Positions 54,480 through 64,000 of a stretch of DNA of 64,000 nt are shown here, in pieces (position 1 is the stretch's first letter; each line of letters opens with the position of its first letter). The notes below the pieces were generated by a model. It was not told the DNA's origin, did no database searches, and saw only the letters and a list, made by a program, of their open reading frames with translations. The translations under genes were made by a program, and so were the position numbers. The DNA is from Ampelomyces quisqualis (taxonomy: Eukaryota > Ascomycota > Dothideomycetes > Pleosporales > Phaeosphaeriaceae): the NCBI GenBank assembly GCA_018398575.1, contig JAGTXZ010000018.1, forward strand, positions 3,038,001 through 3,102,000, read 5' to 3'.

Positions 54480-56420
54480 CTACCACCCAAACGTCTCATC
54501 GTACCAAAGAACATCGTGCCCCTTCTTCACCCATACCTCGACGCTGCGTTTCAAGTCTTCAGTCAACCGCTTCGGGCCACAGCATATCACGGCTGTCCTC
54601 ATACCCTTGCTGAACACCTCGTCTACAATCACATCCAGCCGTGGTCGACCGCTCTTGATCACCATTCCTTTCCTCGGCTTGTCCATTTGTTCTTCCATGC
54701 TGAGCAGCTGCTCGTTCTCTGCCATCTCGATCGTCTCGCCCTCGTCGTCATCCGGGCCGACCGCAAAAGCCTCCGAAGTTTGCAGACTCGGTCCTGAAGG
54801 TCGCGTGACATAGACTTCAACTGTACCTGAGTTCTCTAGCAACCCGTCCTGGTCTCCATCTGCGTCCTCCTTATGATCATCGTAGGGAGAGGCTGAAAAA
54901 GGGAAGGCCCATTGCGTCTCGACAAGCTTTTGGACGGCCCAAATACATCGAATTTGTGTGCCAGTCGGTGTCGGGTCGTGGAGTTCGATGATGCTCCGAT
55001 ACACCGGCATGATGAACGTTGCACCGATGCCGCCAGCCACCAAGAGCACTTTATCGTAGCTTGAAAGGTCTGGTAGTCGTGTCGAGGCGCCATATGGTCC
55101 CTCCAGCGCGATAGGAAGGATTGGAATGTCACCTCCAGATGTGGAAAGCATTGGCACGCCACTGCCACCCTGGGCCAATGAGCGTGCCAGGTCCGCGAGG
55201 TACTTGGTGTTGCCCTTGAGTGTCCTGGCTACGAGTAAGAGCTCCTTGTCCTTTCCCGGGATCGAAGCGATTGTGAATGGATTCGTCTTGTTGGTCATGA
55301 TCCACTGTTGATAAAATGATGGTGTAGTCGCTTTACCCCAAGGTCTGCTCAGATACACGTGCTGGCCAGGGTTCCAACCTAATGCCGAATTCTTCTCTGG
55401 AAGCGGTATACGAATCTGGATGAGGTTGGTGCCAGGAAGGAGTCTGATTGTGCCCTGATATACTTTGAGCCGCAGAGCTCGAAATACAATGTGCAACGCT
55501 TCCACCAAGATTACTTGGTAGACGTAGATACGTATGTGCGATACATGAAGCCATAACGGTAGAATGATGATGTTTGCGATGGCAATGTGGGACACGTAGA
55601 AGACTCGGTAGCTTTTCCTCCTCACGAAAGCGAGTGCAGTCGTGCTGATGACGGAGAAGAGGATGATGCTGACGATGCCCCAGATGACGTCCCAGTCTTT
55701 TATACGCTTTGCAAGAATCCCGGAAAGAACGAAGAAATTGAAGTAAAAGACTCCGTGCAAGATAAACAGTAAGAAGACGATGCGACCGAGGACTTGATGC
55801 GCGACTTTCAATTGCTCGTGGGAGCATCGTGTAAGCCACTGGACTGGCGAGTATGGCGCTCTCATCGCCAGGAGGTAGTGCATCGGCAGTTGGGAAGCAC
55901 CAATCTGGCCAAACCTTTTCGTGAGATGCAGATAGTCTGTAGTGATTAGTATTGCTGCTCGTTTGACCTCTTCGCGCATCGCCATCTTACCATTTCCGGT
56001 CTTCGCAATACAAAGGTACAGCAACCAGACCGTCCAGACAACCGCCCCAATCCATTCTCCTCTGGTCCCCCAGTCCCAGCCTCGAACCACATCCTTGCTA
56101 ATCCACCACTTCAGGTTGGCAGAAATAGCTTGTAATTTTCTGAGCCATCCGAGCTTTCCTGCTGAGCCTTTGGCAAACGATGGAGACTTTGGCTGCTCGT
56201 ACTTGAGCCCACTCTTCAGAATCCATTCAACGAAGAATGCTATTTGAAACAGCACAAAGACGACCAGAACTGACCATTGCGCGGCAAATCCGTACCACTC
56301 CAGATATTCTCGTCTTTGATGTTTTTGCTCGTGATTAAGGGTCTCAAAGTAGTACCCAAGCGCCCAATATTGGTCCGTCTTCACTTCAGTGTGGCCTTCA
56401 TGCCGCCGTATGTATTCCAT
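54480..56420 (-). CDS. Ferric reductase-like transmembrane NADPH oxidoreductase (FRE family)
   Basis: A single exon of 646 aa starting at ATG 56420. There is an N-terminal membrane segment (WSVLVVFVLFQIAFFVEWIL), then the ferric-reductase core with about six helices; candidate haem histidines are in LKVAHQVLGR, LFILHGVFYF, FYVSHIAIANI and PLWLHVSH. The FAD domain has GQHVYLSRPW and NPFTIASIP (the usual HPFT motif with Asn in place of His). The NAD(P)H domain shows EGPYGAS, VAGGIGATFIMPVYRS and AVICCGPKRLTEDL, ending in DVLWYDETFGW. An acidic insert (DDDEGETIEM) lies between the last two. These enzymes reduce extracellular ferric or cupric ions using cytosolic NADPH; the metal is unknown. No siderophore or iron genes lie next to it. 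Confidence 0.9.
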   Translation of the reverse strand: MEYIRRHEGHTEVKTDQYWALGYYFETLNHEQKHQRREYLEWYGFAAQWSVLVVFVLFQIAFFVEWILKSGLKYEQPKSPSFAKGSAGKLGWLRKLQAISANLKWWISKDVVRGWDWGTRGEWIGAVVWTVWLLYLCIAKTGNGKMAMREEVKRAAILITTDYLHLTKRFGQIGASQLPMHYLLAMRAPYSPVQWLTRCSHEQLKVAHQVLGRIVFLLFILHGVFYFNFFVLSGILAKRIKDWDVIWGIVSIILFSVISTTALAFVRRKSYRVFYVSHIAIANIIILPLWLHVSHIRIYVYQVILVEALHIVFRALRLKVYQGTIRLLPGTNLIQIRIPLPEKNSALGWNPGQHVYLSRPWGKATTPSFYQQWIMTNKTNPFTIASIPGKDKELLLVARTLKGNTKYLADLARSLAQGGSGVPMLSTSGGDIPILPIALEGPYGASTRLPDLSSYDKVLLVAGGIGATFIMPVYRSIIELHDPTPTGTQIRCIWAVQKLVETQWAFPFSASPYDDHKEDADGDQDGLLENSGTVEVYVTRPSGPSLQTSEAFAVGPDDDEGETIEMAENEQLLSMEEQMDKPRKGMVIKSGRPRLDVIVDEVFSKGMRTAVICCGPKRLTEDLKRSVEVWVKKGHDVLWYDETFGW

Positions 56421-56970
56421 AGTGTGGTTGGTGATTATGAGAAAAGGACAGATGCGTTGTGTCGGGAGCCGGATGCTTGGTGTTTTCGGATCCCGACGGG
56501 TTCCTTGCGTAAAGAGTGTCTTGGGCTGCCTGTCTCACCCAGTTCGAGGTAAAGATACGGACTCCTGGGGCAGATAAGAACAGACGTTGTTCTCTGAGAT
56601 CAGGTTGTGCATGAAGATGACAAAGAGTTGTACTTCCGGATTTTGTGCTAGTCCGAAGGCTCTAGTTGATGCGCAAAAAGACACGCCGTCCATGAAAACT
56701 TGCTCACCATCATGCTGACCTCCCATCGGAAGCCATTTCAGTCGAGTGAGAGTACCTAATTGATTCCGCGATGTTACGGGGAAGGGATGCGATGAAAGCA
56801 GGCGTCAATGAGAATGCGCCTATTGACAGGCACCAAGGACCTGGTCAGCCACCGGCGCCAACCCCACCAAGCCCCCCATGGACCCTGCATCCCGCTATCT
56901 ATCCCTCGTGCATCCCGCCTACGTGTGGCCTCCATTGTTAGAAAGGACCGACATTAATCTTACACAAACC
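56421..56970. promoter_or_regulatory. Divergent promoter region between the ferric reductase-like and nucleoside hydrolase genes
   Basis: 550 bp between divergent start codons. No TATA box or repeat was identified. Confidence 0.45.
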
Positions 56971-58368
56971 ATGAGCGACAGTTCCTCCAAAATCCCGCTC
57001 TGGCTTGATTGTGTCCGTACGCCGCTCGCATCTTCCCCAACAACCGTACTGACAACCAAAGGATACCGGGCATGATGTAAGTCCCCCACACCGCTCCAAC
57101 CTGCCCACGCTCACAGTCGCACCATCAGGATGCATATGCTCTCCTGTTGAGCGCCCACGATGCTCGCGTCGAGCTTTTGGGCGTCTCTACAGTTCACGGC
57201 AACGCTGCGCTCGATCAGACCACATTCAACACCCGAGCGATACTAGAAGCGATTGGAAGGCGCGATGTGAAGGTCCACTCTGGAGCTGCGAAGCCAATCG
57301 TTCGCGACGCCGTTCATGCTGCAGATATACACGGTATGTCGACCTACTGTGTGCTGTGACCTTGGCTGATACGGCCAGGCGAGTCCGGCCTGGACGGGGT
57401 TACGTTGCTCCCACAACCCATCGAGCCAGCCGTCACCAATGTCGACTATCTCGAAGCCATGTACAAGGCTCTCATATCGACTTCGCCGGACACCGCGTGG
57501 CTTGTGTCTACAGGCACTTTGACAAACATTGCCTTGTTGTTCCAGAAGTATCCTGATCTGGCGGGTCACCTCAAGGGCTTGTCTATCATGGGAGGTGCTG
57601 TGGGCAACGGCTTCACGAATGCGCCAATGGGCAAAGTCAAGGGTGAAGGTGAAAGATTTGGCAACTGGACTGCTTATGCGGAGTTTAATGTGAGTTCTGG
57701 GGACCCCATGATGACGGCATTCCTTACTGACATAGGCACAGATTTACGTGAGTTTATCCATGGACATGCAAATATGCTGAAGCTGAAGAAGTTAGTGTGA
57801 CCCTGAGGCATCGCACTTCATATTCTCTCATCCGATACTCAAGGCCAAAACGACATTGATTCCACTTGATCTAAGCCACCAAGTCCTCGGTACAAAAGCA
57901 GTTCGTCACACCCAGTTGTATGGGACCGACGAGCCTTCTACCTCCGAAAGTGATCGTACACCGTCCGCACTTCGAGCTTTATTCACGCAGATAATGTCCT
58001 TCTTTGCTAGCACATATGCGGAGGTGTTCTCCATCACTGAAGGCCCACCGTTACACGATCCACTGGCTGTATCTGCCGCCATCTACCCGGAGATTTTCAA
58101 CGACCACGACGGCGAGCGATTCCAAGTTGACATAGTCACAGAGGGGCTCCACTCTCTGATCCAGTCCGATGTGGGCGAGCTAGGTAGGACCAAGGTGACC
58201 AAGCTCTCGCCTGGCGAGTGCGGCTGTAGGATCCCCAGAGGTGTGCATCTCTCAAGTTTCTGGGACAGTATTGAAAGCTGCATGAGACGAGCTGATGCGG
58301 CCAGCCCGATGCCCAAGATCACGCGTGAAGATCTTGAGAAAGATGGCGTATTTATTGGTATAGATTAG
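56971..58368 (+). CDS. Inosine-uridine-preferring nucleoside hydrolase
   Basis: Six exons: 56971-57012, 57062-57076 (15 nt), 57129-57333, 57379-57689, 57742-57747 (6 nt) and 57796-58368; introns of 49, 52, 45, 52 and 48 nt; sum 1152 nt, 383 aa. The joins rebuild the family signature: LWLDC + DTGHD + DAYALLLSA gives the calcium-binding D-x-D-x-G-x-D-D motif, and AEFN + IY + CDPEAS gives the conserved AEFNIYxDPEA. Other motifs are GVSTVHGN (substrate loop), STGTLTNIALLFQKYP, LSIMGGAVGNG and PPLHDPLAVSAAIYP with the catalytic-site His-Asp. The enzyme cleaves the N-glycosidic bond of ribonucleosides in purine/pyrimidine salvage, probably cytosolic. No frame disruption was found. Confidence 0.92.
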
Positions 58369-60486
58369 GTGTGGCGGAGCCTCCCACAAGCTGATAGAAT
58401 CTATAAGACAAGACTACGCTGTGTTGCTGACACGAAACACATTCCCAACATGTGTTGCAAAACTTAGCATGCCGCTGACCGGTAGCCAATATTGGGCATG
58501 CGGGGACCATGTCAAAGTTTATGCTGGCTACGAACCTGAGCCGGAGTATAAGGAGACTCTTTACACGCGATTCTACTCGACTCCTAGTCTACTATACCGG
58601 CGAGGATACTATAGCTACCTCTCATCACTCCACCATGACCCCACCACGTGGTGCAGTCATGTACCAGCCGCATCTCCCCCATCGGATACCGGCACACCAA
58701 TACGCTTGTTACGATGCAGTATGCTGTCATACCCTACTTCTCGTATATTCTTCGCGTGGTTGAGGGTTGTGTGTTGTTTTGATAGGACTTTGTTGGCAAT
58801 GTAGTCTTCACGTGCCTAGTTAAGCTGGTGTCTTGATATAACTTCATTGGCGGTGTAGTACTCAAGTGCCTAGTTCAGATGCACATGTCGCGATTATCTA
58901 GTAGAAATATACATGTGAATAACAAGATGACATTGCGACTCTTCGATTAGTAGCAGGTTGCGTGCAGGGCATCTACGAATACAAGTTTGTTGTGGCATTA
59001 CAAGCTCTGCGGAGAGATGGGAATGGCTGAATCTTGGCGTCGAGAGTTCCGCTCTTGGTGTTTGTCTCAGCTTCCAAGAAATCCGTTGCGGAATGACGGC
59101 ACCTCGCTAAGACGCTTGGGGGGTTGACAGTCTGTCACTCAAGCATACTTGCCCAGGTCTTCCGTCATCGTGCGCCGGCTTGTCGTGGGGGAGGAGGACA
59201 TAGTGGCGGTGCAATGTTCTTTGTTTCGGCAGGAAGAAGATGCGCTCCTCAAGATTGTGCGATTCGACGCTTCTCGCGACAAAGGCACCGAAGCACGACT
59301 AGCACAATCAAACGCGGTTCAAGGTGTTAAAGTGCAGTAAGCGGGCCTTTCACGAAATGCAGTGAGCTGGTGCGGCAGTAATGTATCGGTGCAATGCCGC
59401 AGCAGGGCGCTGACGTCTGGGACTCTGGGGCCGACCAACCGCTCTCTCCTCCTGTCAAATGAGATGACAAGGTTGAGCCATGCGTCCGTGAACAGTTCAA
59501 CTCAACGCTGACGTGGTCCAGTTTGCACAGCCCCAGAGCTCTGAGCCCCTCATTTCTTGGCCTGGATAGCCTCTGGGCATGCTCTTGGCTGATAACCAAG
59601 ACTCCGCTGGGAGGATGAGTCTCGGCACAACCGCCGTCAGGTCCAACTGGCCTGATGCTCGATTCGAATCAGGAATTGCGCAGGAAAGCCTCGCGCACGT
59701 AGATGGAGAAAGGCAGCAAGGCAAAGAGGTTGCTCTGCATCCACAGTGCACGAGACATGGAGGTCGCTGCTTGCCGACTACGAGAGGTGGTTGGTCGCAG
59801 CTGGTCGCCACCTGAGTGCTCCTGCGTCATTTCCAATCTGGTACGCTCTCGAAACAAGCCCCGAGACGGAGAGCCTGATTTGCGGCCGCGCGGAGATGCT
59901 TGGTTCCAAGAGCGCCCAAGAGGTTCCGCGCGACAAGCCAAAGGATCGGCACTCGTTCTTTGCTTCGCCCGGCGCATTCCTTGGAGCCGCCGACGCGTTC
60001 TTTGCACGGTCGAAGGTGTCGCGATGCCGCTGCTCAGCGCTCAGTGCTTGGTGCACGCACTCCGCCGCCGGACGGTCTCGGGCGAGCCGTGGCGCGGATG
60101 CTGCTGGCAAGGGCACAGGCGCCAAGCCACGCCCAGATTAGCTCGTGCGCTAGCGTCTCGTCGGGGTCTGCCATTCGACGGCATCCGGCGGCCCTGGCAC
60201 GGCCCCTCGCTGCTTCCGGCTAGTCGGCCGGAGCATGGAAGGCGCAGTGCTGCCAAATTTCTGGGCTTCCCCCGCCCGAGGGCCCCAAGGTTCCGCTGCC
60301 CATATCTAACGCGCATGCCCCTCGAGCGCTCGGCGTCTCCTCCCACTTCTTGAATACGACCCCAAGGACGCGCTTTCCACCCAGCGGCCTTGACCTCTCC
60401 ATTCCCAGCGCCTGCGGTGACCACGGTCGACGTTCGTGCTGCATTTCCCAGACCCGAAAAAACTCGCCGCCAAGAGCACTCTCACC
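58369..60486. promoter_or_regulatory. Long upstream region of the PacC gene
   Basis: 2.1 kb, becoming GC-rich towards the PacC start. Two exact matches to the PacC consensus GCCARG lie at 60121-60126 and 60469-60474 (GCCAAG), the second only 13 bp before the ATG. Open frames in the GC-rich part (for example 59703-60353) have no motif. The 5' part near 58370-59000 holds the nucleoside hydrolase 3' UTR. Confidence 0.45.
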
Positions 60487-62405
60487 ATGAGCGCAGAACA
60501 AGCTGCCGCCCAGGCCGCTGTCGCTGCCGCGAACACACCCCAGCAACAACCGCAGGGCACGCCGCAGCAGTCTGCAGCCACGCCCGCGTCTGTTGCCACC
60601 TCTTCCGGCGACCAGCTTGTCTGCCAGTGGCAAAGCTGCGGGGAGCGTCTGCCCTCTGCCGAGCAACTCTATGTAGGTCACCTCCATGGTCACAGCGGTA
60701 CCACCGCTTACTAATCTGCCCCCAGGACCACGTGTGTGAACGTCACGTTGGCCGCAAGAGCACCAACAACTTGAACTTGACCTGCCAGTGGGGCAACTGC
60801 CGCACCACCACAGTGAAGAGAGATCACATTACTTCTCATATCCGTGTCCACGTTCCTTTGAAGCCGCACAAGTGCGACTTTTGCGGAAAGTCGTTCAAGC
60901 GCCCTCAGGATCTGAAGAAGCATGTAAAGACTCACGCCGACGACTCGGTCTTGCTCCGCTCTCCCGAACCCAACCGCGGCGGACCCCATGGCGCTGGCGG
61001 CTACCCTGGCCAGAGTGGTAAACGTAAGACTCTGTTTCATTTCCCCCAACCCATTGTCAATCTTGATTTCTTTTCAATTTCTAACTCGCGTACTCCAGTT
61101 GTCGCTGACTTGCAGGCGCTTGCCGCTACAGCGAGTGGATACCAGTATCCTGATGGCGCGCTGGGTCCCAATGGCGGCTATGGCCAGCAGCACCCTGGAG
61201 GTGCTCCCGCCGGATTCTACGGTGGCCCACCGCAGAATTCGGCTTATGGCCCCGTTTACTACGCTGTGAACCAGTCGCAGCAACTGAACAACGACTACGA
61301 GATTCGTAAGCGTGCGGCTTACGATGCGCTCAACGAGTTTTTCGGCGACGCTAAGCGTCGTGCTATTGACCCAGCTACTTACTACGATGTCGGCCAACGG
61401 CTAATGGGTCTCCAAGGTGTGCAACTCCCTGTCCTTGGTGGAGGCGGCGGCGGCGGCTACCAAGGCGGCGGCATGGGCGATTATGGACACGGCGGTGCGA
61501 TGGTTGCTCAAGCTTCTCACCCTCCCATGCATCACCCTTATTCGTTGCCCCTCCCAAATTTGAGGACCAAGAGCGATCTCTTGAACATTGATCAGTTTTT
61601 GGAGCAGCTCCAAAGCACCGTCTATGAGAACCCCAATCAGGCCGCGGCTGCTGGTGTCCATCAGCCCGGTGCTCACTACGTCCACACTGGCGCAGCAGGT
61701 TACCGCTCGAGCCACTCGCCTCCTGGGCTTTCGTCCAGCCATTCCCAGTCATCTCACGCCACGGCAATCGGCTCATCTAGCGCTGAGACTCCAGCTCTTA
61801 CCCCAGCGTCAAGTGTCATGTCATACGGCTCTCAGCACTCTCCTGGTGCAGCACACGCCGCAAGCAATGTTTCACCTACCTCGAGGGCCAGCATTGGCAG
61901 CATGTACCCGACTTTGCCTTCCGTCAGCGCCATGTCTGATATGTCGGCTGCGGCGCCCTCATCGGGTCTTGCGCCTGCTTTTGACACTGATGGTCGCCGA
62001 CGCTTCTCTGGAAACCTACTGCAGAAGGCTGCTCCCGACAGGCTCGATGGTGACCACATGGACACTTCTAGTGATGGCTCATCTTCTAAGGATCGTCGCG
62101 ATTCTGAGCAGGACAGCTTACATCACAACGTCAACCAGCTCAACATCCACTCACCCAAGGTTGACCCTGCTCTTCGCTCCCCCAGTGTAATCTCGGATGC
62201 TACAGAGACTGGTGAACAATCTCAGCAGTCCTGGGTTGAGAACATCCGCGTCATCGAGCGCCTCAGAGCTTACCTGAAGGAGAGGCTTGATGCACATGAC
62301 TTTTCAGATGAGGAGACCGAAGAGAAGGAAGAACGTCACTTGGAAGATGACGATGCGCATAGCTTATATCCCGTCCTTCGTGCTGTTCAAGAAGGCCGCG
62401 AGTAA
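60487..62405 (+). CDS. pacC: pH-response transcription factor PacC (Rim101)
   Basis: Exons 60487-60672, 60726-61023 and 61099-62405 with introns of 53 and 75 nt; 596 aa. The first intron interrupts the first zinc finger after SAEQLY. Three C2H2 fingers follow the PacC pattern: LVCQWQSCGERLPSAEQLYDH..., LTCQWGNCRTTTVKRDHITSHIRVH and HKCDFCGKSFKRPQDLKKHVKTH. Downstream are LVADLQALAATASGYQYP, a Gly-rich stretch and KSDLLNIDQFLEQLQSTVYE. Two YPxL motifs occur at residues 431-434 (YPTL) and 585-588 (YPVL), as expected for binding of the PalA/Rim20 adaptor. PacC is proteolytically activated at alkaline pH, then represses acid-expressed and induces alkaline-expressed genes. The protein is about 80 residues shorter than Aspergillus PacC, mainly in the C-terminal part. 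Confidence 0.96.
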
Positions 62406-63011
62406 ACTCTACCACGTAAATTTGTGCGGTTTTGTGATGAGCTACTACACGCTGGCGCTGTGCGGCGTTCGGCGTTCAAACACTCTCATGGATGGGTGCC
62501 CATGATCGGAAGTTCAAGATTTTGTAGGCACATTTGTGGCGGTGACTGTTGCTTTAGCATGGTCACCCCTTTGATGGCTTGTTGTTTTCCCGCGAGTTCC
62601 ACACATGGCAGTGTGTAAATTTATGATTCCCCATTCTTCAATTTGAATTGCGACCCTCAGCTCGCTTCCGCGGTGTGATCAGTCATGAAAACGTTGTTGC
62701 CTATCCATATCTTATCAACTGCCGAGCATGTGACAATTTTCTAGGTTCGCTCCATTCCCCCACATCTGCCCCCCGCGAGGAACGTTGGAACAAGCCTTCC
62801 CCACGCTCTTACCCGGTATCGTCTAGATCGTCTGGTAGCATAATGTGCCATGATCGCCTCACTCGGGTCCACGAATGCCTTTCATCTCAACTGACTTGAT
62901 TCCAGCTTCGTCACATTTACATTCCAGCTCCACACTGAAACTTGATTGCTATTGCACCACTTATCTTGCACTCATCAGCTGACACATTGCCACATCACCT
63001 TGACCACCAGA
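62406..63011. other. Intergenic region between pacC and the DUF3602 gene
   Basis: A tandem + strand interval of about 600 bp with T-rich runs; expected to hold the pacC 3' UTR and the next promoter. No feature seen. Confidence 0.5.
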
Positions 63012-63580
63012 ATGGCTTACGGGCGTGGAGGCGCAGGAAACATCTTGCAGGCGAAGGAGGAGAGCAAGAAGATAGCTGAGGTCAGTGCTGCTATCGCTAC
63101 GTGCGCTCAGGATTTCAAGGTCTAAGTTTAACAAGGTTCTAGGACGTCGAAGCGAACCGCGCGTCATCATCTACTACCGCACATCCTGCGCAACCGACCG
63201 CACAGCAACCCTCTGACTACGCACATATGGGTCGTGGAGGTGCTGGTAATTGGTACGAACCCAAAGAGCTCCAAAAAGACGGCACCTTCACACAACCCTC
63301 CAACGCGACCGCTATACCCACAGCCTCGAAGCCGCATATAAGCACACCATGGCATCCTGAAGGACAGGAATTGCCCGTTGCACGTTCAGGACGTGGCGGC
63401 GCTGGGAACTTTGTGTGGAGGAGTGAGGAGCAGACGAGAAGGGAGAGGGAGGGCAGGGAGCTGGATGAGCTGAAGAAGAAGGCAGTTGTTAGTTGGGAGG
63501 TGGAAAGGGATGTCGAGGCGGTGTTGGTGAGACCTGGGGCGGCGAGGTTGGGAGAAGATAAGTTAGGGAGAGGATGGTGA
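63012..63580 (+). CDS. DUF3602 protein with GRGGAGN repeats
   Basis: Exons 63012-63080 and 63143-63580 with a 62-nt intron (GTCAGT donor, TTCTAG acceptor) joining KKIAE to DVEANRA; 168 aa. The motif GRGGAGN occurs three times: YGRGGAGNILQ at the start, MGRGGAGNWYEP in the middle and SGRGGAGNFVWR near residue 118. The rest is charged and probably disordered, ending in a Lys/Glu/Arg-rich region. This repeat pattern defines the fungal DUF3602 family, whose function is not established to my knowledge. Gly-Arg repeats can bind nucleic acid or undergo methylation, but that is speculation. Confidence 0.85.
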
Positions 63581-64000
63581 GGTATCTTGTTGGGATGGGG
63601 ACTGCTGAAACTTGCAAGCTAGAAAAACCTTGACGCTGGATTCGTGAGAGCCTAGGGGTCATCATCTGGACATGATATAGCGATGGAATCAGCAGGAAGA
63701 AATACCATCCATCACTTCCATTTCAAATGCTGATACCGTAGTGATATGCGCTCCACGATACGTCTTGCCTGCAAGAGGAGATTTGGAACAGATCCAAAGA
63801 CTTATGTGTCCTGCGTTCGGCACCGAATGTAGGAGAAATCAAATGCTTTGGGATCCTCTTTGCAACGAGACACCCTTGCAGCATGCGCCGACTTGGTCAA
63901 TGTCGCGGGCAGTTACACAGCGACTTGTCCTTGCAGCTGACGTTGCTTCCTGTTTTGGTGATGAGGGGCCGTGCGCGTTTGTTGTGTCTTGGCGGACCAT
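63581..64000. other. Terminal intergenic sequence
   Basis: 420 bases to the window edge without a coding frame of note. It probably contains the DUF3602 3' UTR; the next gene lies outside. Confidence 0.45.

Noticed and set aside
59703..60353. 216-codon frame upstream of pacC
   Set aside because: Arg/Pro/Cys-rich composition, overlapped by equally long frames in other phases and strands, no motif; a GC-rich artefact.

Overview
The window is nuclear DNA of a filamentous ascomycete (Pezizomycotina), most likely a dothideomycete. The reasons are gene density (about one gene per 2.5 kb on both strands), spliceosomal introns of 42-130 nt with fungal branch points (CTAAC/CTGAC) and AG acceptors, and Pezizomycotina-type proteins: a PacC pH regulator, a TeaR-like prenylated cell-end protein, a Zn2Cys6 activator, a homeobox-C2H2 factor, a secreted GH47 mannosidase, and DUF3074 and DUF3602 proteins. 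The class is an inference. No rRNA, tRNA, CRISPR array, virus or intact transposon was seen.

Layout. 1-12.3 kb: 3' part of a PAS-domain kinase, homeobox-zinc-finger factor, epoxide-hydrolase-like enzyme (-), MFS transporter. 12.6-15.7 kb: compact housekeeping block with RNA polymerase III subunit C11 (-), a Yar1-like ankyrin protein, SF3b subunit 5 (-) and an unknown coiled-coil protein. 16.3-21.8 kb: Zn2Cys6 activator (-) divergent from a family III CoA-transferase. 21.8-26.6 kb: about 4.8 kb with no recognisable gene, holding a CT-rich leader, a degenerate tandem array and five copies of a nearly identical 54-bp element; this is the most unusual part of the window. 26.6-36.3 kb: Ark1/Prk1-type kinase (-), Grr1-like F-box/LRR protein, Sea4/Mio-type WD40 protein (-). 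36.6-48.1 kb: Efg1, GH47 mannosidase (-), AP-1 gamma adaptin (-), sterol O-acyltransferase, DUF3074 protein. 48.8-56.4 kb: FSH1-type serine hydrolase, ribosomal protein eS12 (-), TeaR-like protein (-), ferric-reductase-like oxidoreductase (-). 57-63.6 kb: nucleoside hydrolase, PacC, DUF3602 protein.

The genes do not form one pathway or biosynthetic cluster; the set is mostly conserved core functions: transcription and ribosome assembly (C11, eS12, Efg1, Yar1-like, SF3b5), traffic and polarity (AP-1 gamma, Ark1-like, TeaR-like), nutrient signalling (PAS kinase, Grr1-like, Sea4-like, PacC) and metabolism. Coding spans were built by joining exons by eye at splice signals and checking that frame and family motifs continue; for every joined gene the summed exon length is a multiple of three. 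Two introns appear to be GC-AG, one gene needs exons of 15 and 6 nt, and several genes start with coding exons of only 3-25 nt.
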